Source: Ruminococcus sp.
GTDB taxonomy: Bacteria > Bacillota > Clostridia > Oscillospirales > Ruminococcaceae
Length of the DNA stretch: 64,000 nucleotides
Assembly: GCA_017472145.1 (NCBI GenBank)
Contig: JAFUQX010000009.1
Span: 54,078 to 118,077 of the forward strand
Direction of reading: 5' to 3'
The notes under the pieces were generated by a model that saw nothing but the letters and a program-made list of their open reading frames with translations, had not been told where the DNA came from and made no database searches. Of this stretch, positions 62,321-64,000 are shown piece after piece. The position numbers were made by a program, and so were the translations under genes. Each line of letters begins with the position of its first letter. Positions within the stretch are counted from its first letter, which is position 1.

Positions 62321-63919
62321 TTACTCATTCACCTTGCGGGTGTAATCCGGCAGCAGGATCGGAGAAATCTTGTCAGACTTCACGCCAGCCTCTGCCTTGA
62401 TCGCTTCAAATGCATCGATATGATCCAGTGTCAGCTCGCCCAGTTCAACGGAAGCAGCCTTCTTTGCAGCGTAGATACCAGCATTTCTGCCGAATACGAT
62501 AACGTCCAGCAGAGAGTTGCCCATCAGACGGTTACGTCCATGAACACCGCCAGCAGCCTCACCTGCTACGAACAGGTTCGGTACGCAGGTCTCGCTTGTT
62601 GCGTCAACGTCCACACCGCCGTTCTGGTAGTGCAGAGTCGGGTATACGATAATCGGCTGCTTGCGGATATCAATACCGTACTTGCCGAACATACGCATCA
62701 TAGCCGGGATTCTCTTTTCGATGGTGCCTTCGCCGTTCTTCAGCTCGATCATCGGAGTATCCAGCCATACACCCTGACCCTCCGGAGTGGAAACCTGGTT
62801 GCCTCTCTTGCACTCACGGATGATGGATGCAGCAGCAACGTCACGGGTCTCCAGCGGATGCATGAATACTTCACCGTTTACGTTGATCAGCTTTGCGCCC
62901 AGAGAACGAACCTTCTCTGTTACCAGCGCACCGAAGATCTGCTCCGGGAATGCAGCGCCAGTCGGATGATACTGGAGTGTATCCTGGTACAGCAGCTTTG
63001 CACCTGCACGGTAAGCCAGTACCAGACCGTCCGCAGTTGCACCGTAGTGGTTAGAGGTCGGGAAGCCCTGGTAGTGCATACGGCCTGCACCGCCGGTAGC
63101 GATGATTACAACCTTTGCCTTTGCAACCAGGATCTCGCCGGTTTCCATATTCTGGAGCACAGCACCTGCGCACTGGCCCTTGTCATCCTTGATCAGCTCG
63201 ATTGCAGATGTGAAATCTACTACCGGAATCTTACGGTTGAGAACCTCATCACGGAGTGTACGCATGATCTCTGCACCGGAATAGTCCTTGGCCGCATGCA
63301 TTCTCTTTCTGGATGTACCGCCGCCGTGGGTGGTAACCATATCGCCGTTTTCTTCCTTATCAAACTCAACGCCCATTTCGTTGAGCCACTTGATACAGTA
63401 AGGAGCATCTGTTACCAGACGGTATACAAGCTCCTTCTTTGCTGCATAGTGACCGCCGCCGTAAGCATCGAGGAAGTGCTGAGCCGGGCTGTCGTTGGGC
63501 TTATCCGCAGCCTGAATGCCGCCCTCAGCCATCATTGTGTTGGCATCGCCCACACGCAGCTTTGTTACGATCATAACCTTCTGGCCTGCATTATCAGCCT
63601 CGATCGCAGCAGAGCAGCCAGCGCCGCCGCCGCCGATGATCAGCACGTCTGTTTCATAATCCGGAGCAGACAGATCCGGTCTGTTCTCCAGGAGAGAGCT
63701 TTTACCAGAGAGAATCTCAATCAGCTCAAGGGGAGCCGGCTCACCCTTGTTCGGGCCGAATTCGATCGTACCGAACTGATCCTTGCGATAGTCCGGATGA
63801 TAGGTCTGGAGCAGCTCCTGCTTTTCCTCAGCAGTCATTCTTCTCGGTTCCATTGCTGCATTCGCTTCTCTTGCAGCTTCTACCTTCTTTATGGATTCGA
63901 GCATTTCCTGTGTATACAT
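62321..63919 (-). CDS. Succinate dehydrogenase/fumarate reductase-type flavoprotein
   Basis: 532 residues of the FrdA/SdhA/NadB family. An N-terminal extension (1-85) precedes the Rossmann GGGGAGCSAA (96-105), the substrate/FAD block MMAEGGIQAA, HGGGTSRKRM, LQYHPTGAAFP and the C-terminal HGRNRLMGNSLLDVIVFG. At the site where SdhA/FrdA has S-H-T with the FAD-linked His, this protein has A-N-T (Asn127), so FAD should be non-covalent, as in soluble reductases and NadB. It probably reduces fumarate in an anaerobe. GGGAGG precedes the ATG; the upstream partner gene ends 15 bases before it. Confidence 0.85.
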   Translation of the reverse strand: MYTQEMLESIKKVEAAREANAAMEPRRMTAEEKQELLQTYHPDYRKDQFGTIEFGPNKGEPAPLELIEILSGKSSLLENRPDLSAPDYETDVLIIGGGGAGCSAAIEADNAGQKVMIVTKLRVGDANTMMAEGGIQAADKPNDSPAQHFLDAYGGGHYAAKKELVYRLVTDAPYCIKWLNEMGVEFDKEENGDMVTTHGGGTSRKRMHAAKDYSGAEIMRTLRDEVLNRKIPVVDFTSAIELIKDDKGQCAGAVLQNMETGEILVAKAKVVIIATGGAGRMHYQGFPTSNHYGATADGLVLAYRAGAKLLYQDTLQYHPTGAAFPEQIFGALVTEKVRSLGAKLINVNGEVFMHPLETRDVAAASIIRECKRGNQVSTPEGQGVWLDTPMIELKNGEGTIEKRIPAMMRMFGKYGIDIRKQPIIVYPTLHYQNGGVDVDATSETCVPNLFVAGEAAGGVHGRNRLMGNSLLDVIVFGRNAGIYAAKKAASVELGELTLDHIDAFEAIKAEAGVKSDKISPILLPDYTRKVNE

Positions 63920-63934
63920 TGTTGCAATCCTCCC

Positions 63935-64000
63935 TTACTTCTCGATATCACGGGTATTGTACTTTTCACGGATTGCAGCGTCATCCAGAGCCATCATAGC
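63935..64000 (-). CDS. C-terminal end of an upstream gene in the flavoprotein operon; partial
   Basis: Only the last 21 codons are in the window (ending DDAAIREKYNTRDIEK). Spacing of 15 bases to the flavoprotein start implies one operon. By context it could be an iron-sulfur or other subunit of the same reductase, but the fragment itself shows no motif. Confidence 0.5.
   Translation of the reverse strand, partial: AMMALDDAAIREKYNTRDIEK

Noticed and set aside
1-64000. CRISPR arrays, tRNA or rRNA genes, insertion sequences, prophage, integrase or attachment sites
   Set aside because: No regularly spaced repeats, tRNA-like cloverleaf, transposase or integrase motifs were seen in any intergenic region or frame. 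A tRNAscan/ISfinder run would settle it.

Overview
The window reads as ordinary chromosome from a Gram-positive, mid-GC Firmicute, most likely a Ruminococcus-like member of the Oscillospiraceae. The clues are strong GGAGG-type ribosome binding sites, TTGACA-N17-TATAAT promoters, Firmicute genes (addAB, mutS2, pyrK, yqzL between era and recO, DUF4179-like anti-sigma factors), and a secreted GH26 mannanase ending in a dockerin, as in fibre-degrading ruminococci. The genus is an inference. No tRNA, rRNA, IS element, prophage or CRISPR array was seen.

Layout. 1-2.9 kb: glycogen debranching enzyme, a GIY-YIG protein and the start of a DUF4118 sensor kinase. 3.0-5.6 kb: a structured leader, then an MBOAT acyltransferase and its SGNH partner. 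5.6-7.5 kb: ECF sigma and anti-sigma pair 1. 7.6-14.8 kb: phoH-ybeY-era-yqzL-recO-mutS2-MATE operon. 14.9-16.8 kb: NAD(P)HX epimerase-like gene and Mrp. 16.9-21.9 kb: peptide/nickel-type ABC importer operon. 22-23.9 kb: phosphatidylethanolamine synthesis (pssA, psd). 24-29.2 kb: AraC regulator, TraX-like protein, cellulosomal-type mannanase, S24 repressor. 29.3-30.5 kb: trmL, a 57-residue protein, ruvX. 30.5-34.7 kb: pyrCFKD behind an attenuator. 34.7-42.7 kb: addB-addA-ksgA. 42.7-46.8 kb: Lrp regulator, rsmD-coaD-coiled-coil gene, uvrC. 46.8-54.5 kb: the purine operon purE-C-F-M-N-(purO-like)-H-D. 54.6-57.7 kb: WG-repeat protein, GT2, Nudix, small unknown gene. 57.7-59.5 kb: sigma/anti-sigma pair 2. 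59.5-64 kb: alanine/glycine symporter, a HEPN-like protein and a fumarate-reductase-type flavoprotein.

The points most worth a second look are: (i) the pyr leader, where a hairpin can mask the ribosome binding site of a 21-codon leader peptide whose stop codon lies inside the terminator; (ii) a PurF that has lost its catalytic cysteine and the other glutaminase signatures, in an operon that also replaces bifunctional PurH by an AICAR transformylase plus a PurO-type IMP cyclohydrolase; (iii) an unassigned HEPN-like protein; (iv) a structured leader before the MBOAT gene; (v) near-identical hairpins bracketing the second sigma cassette.

Gene starts were moved from the longest open frame to the codon with the best ribosome binding site where the two disagreed; each such choice is stated.
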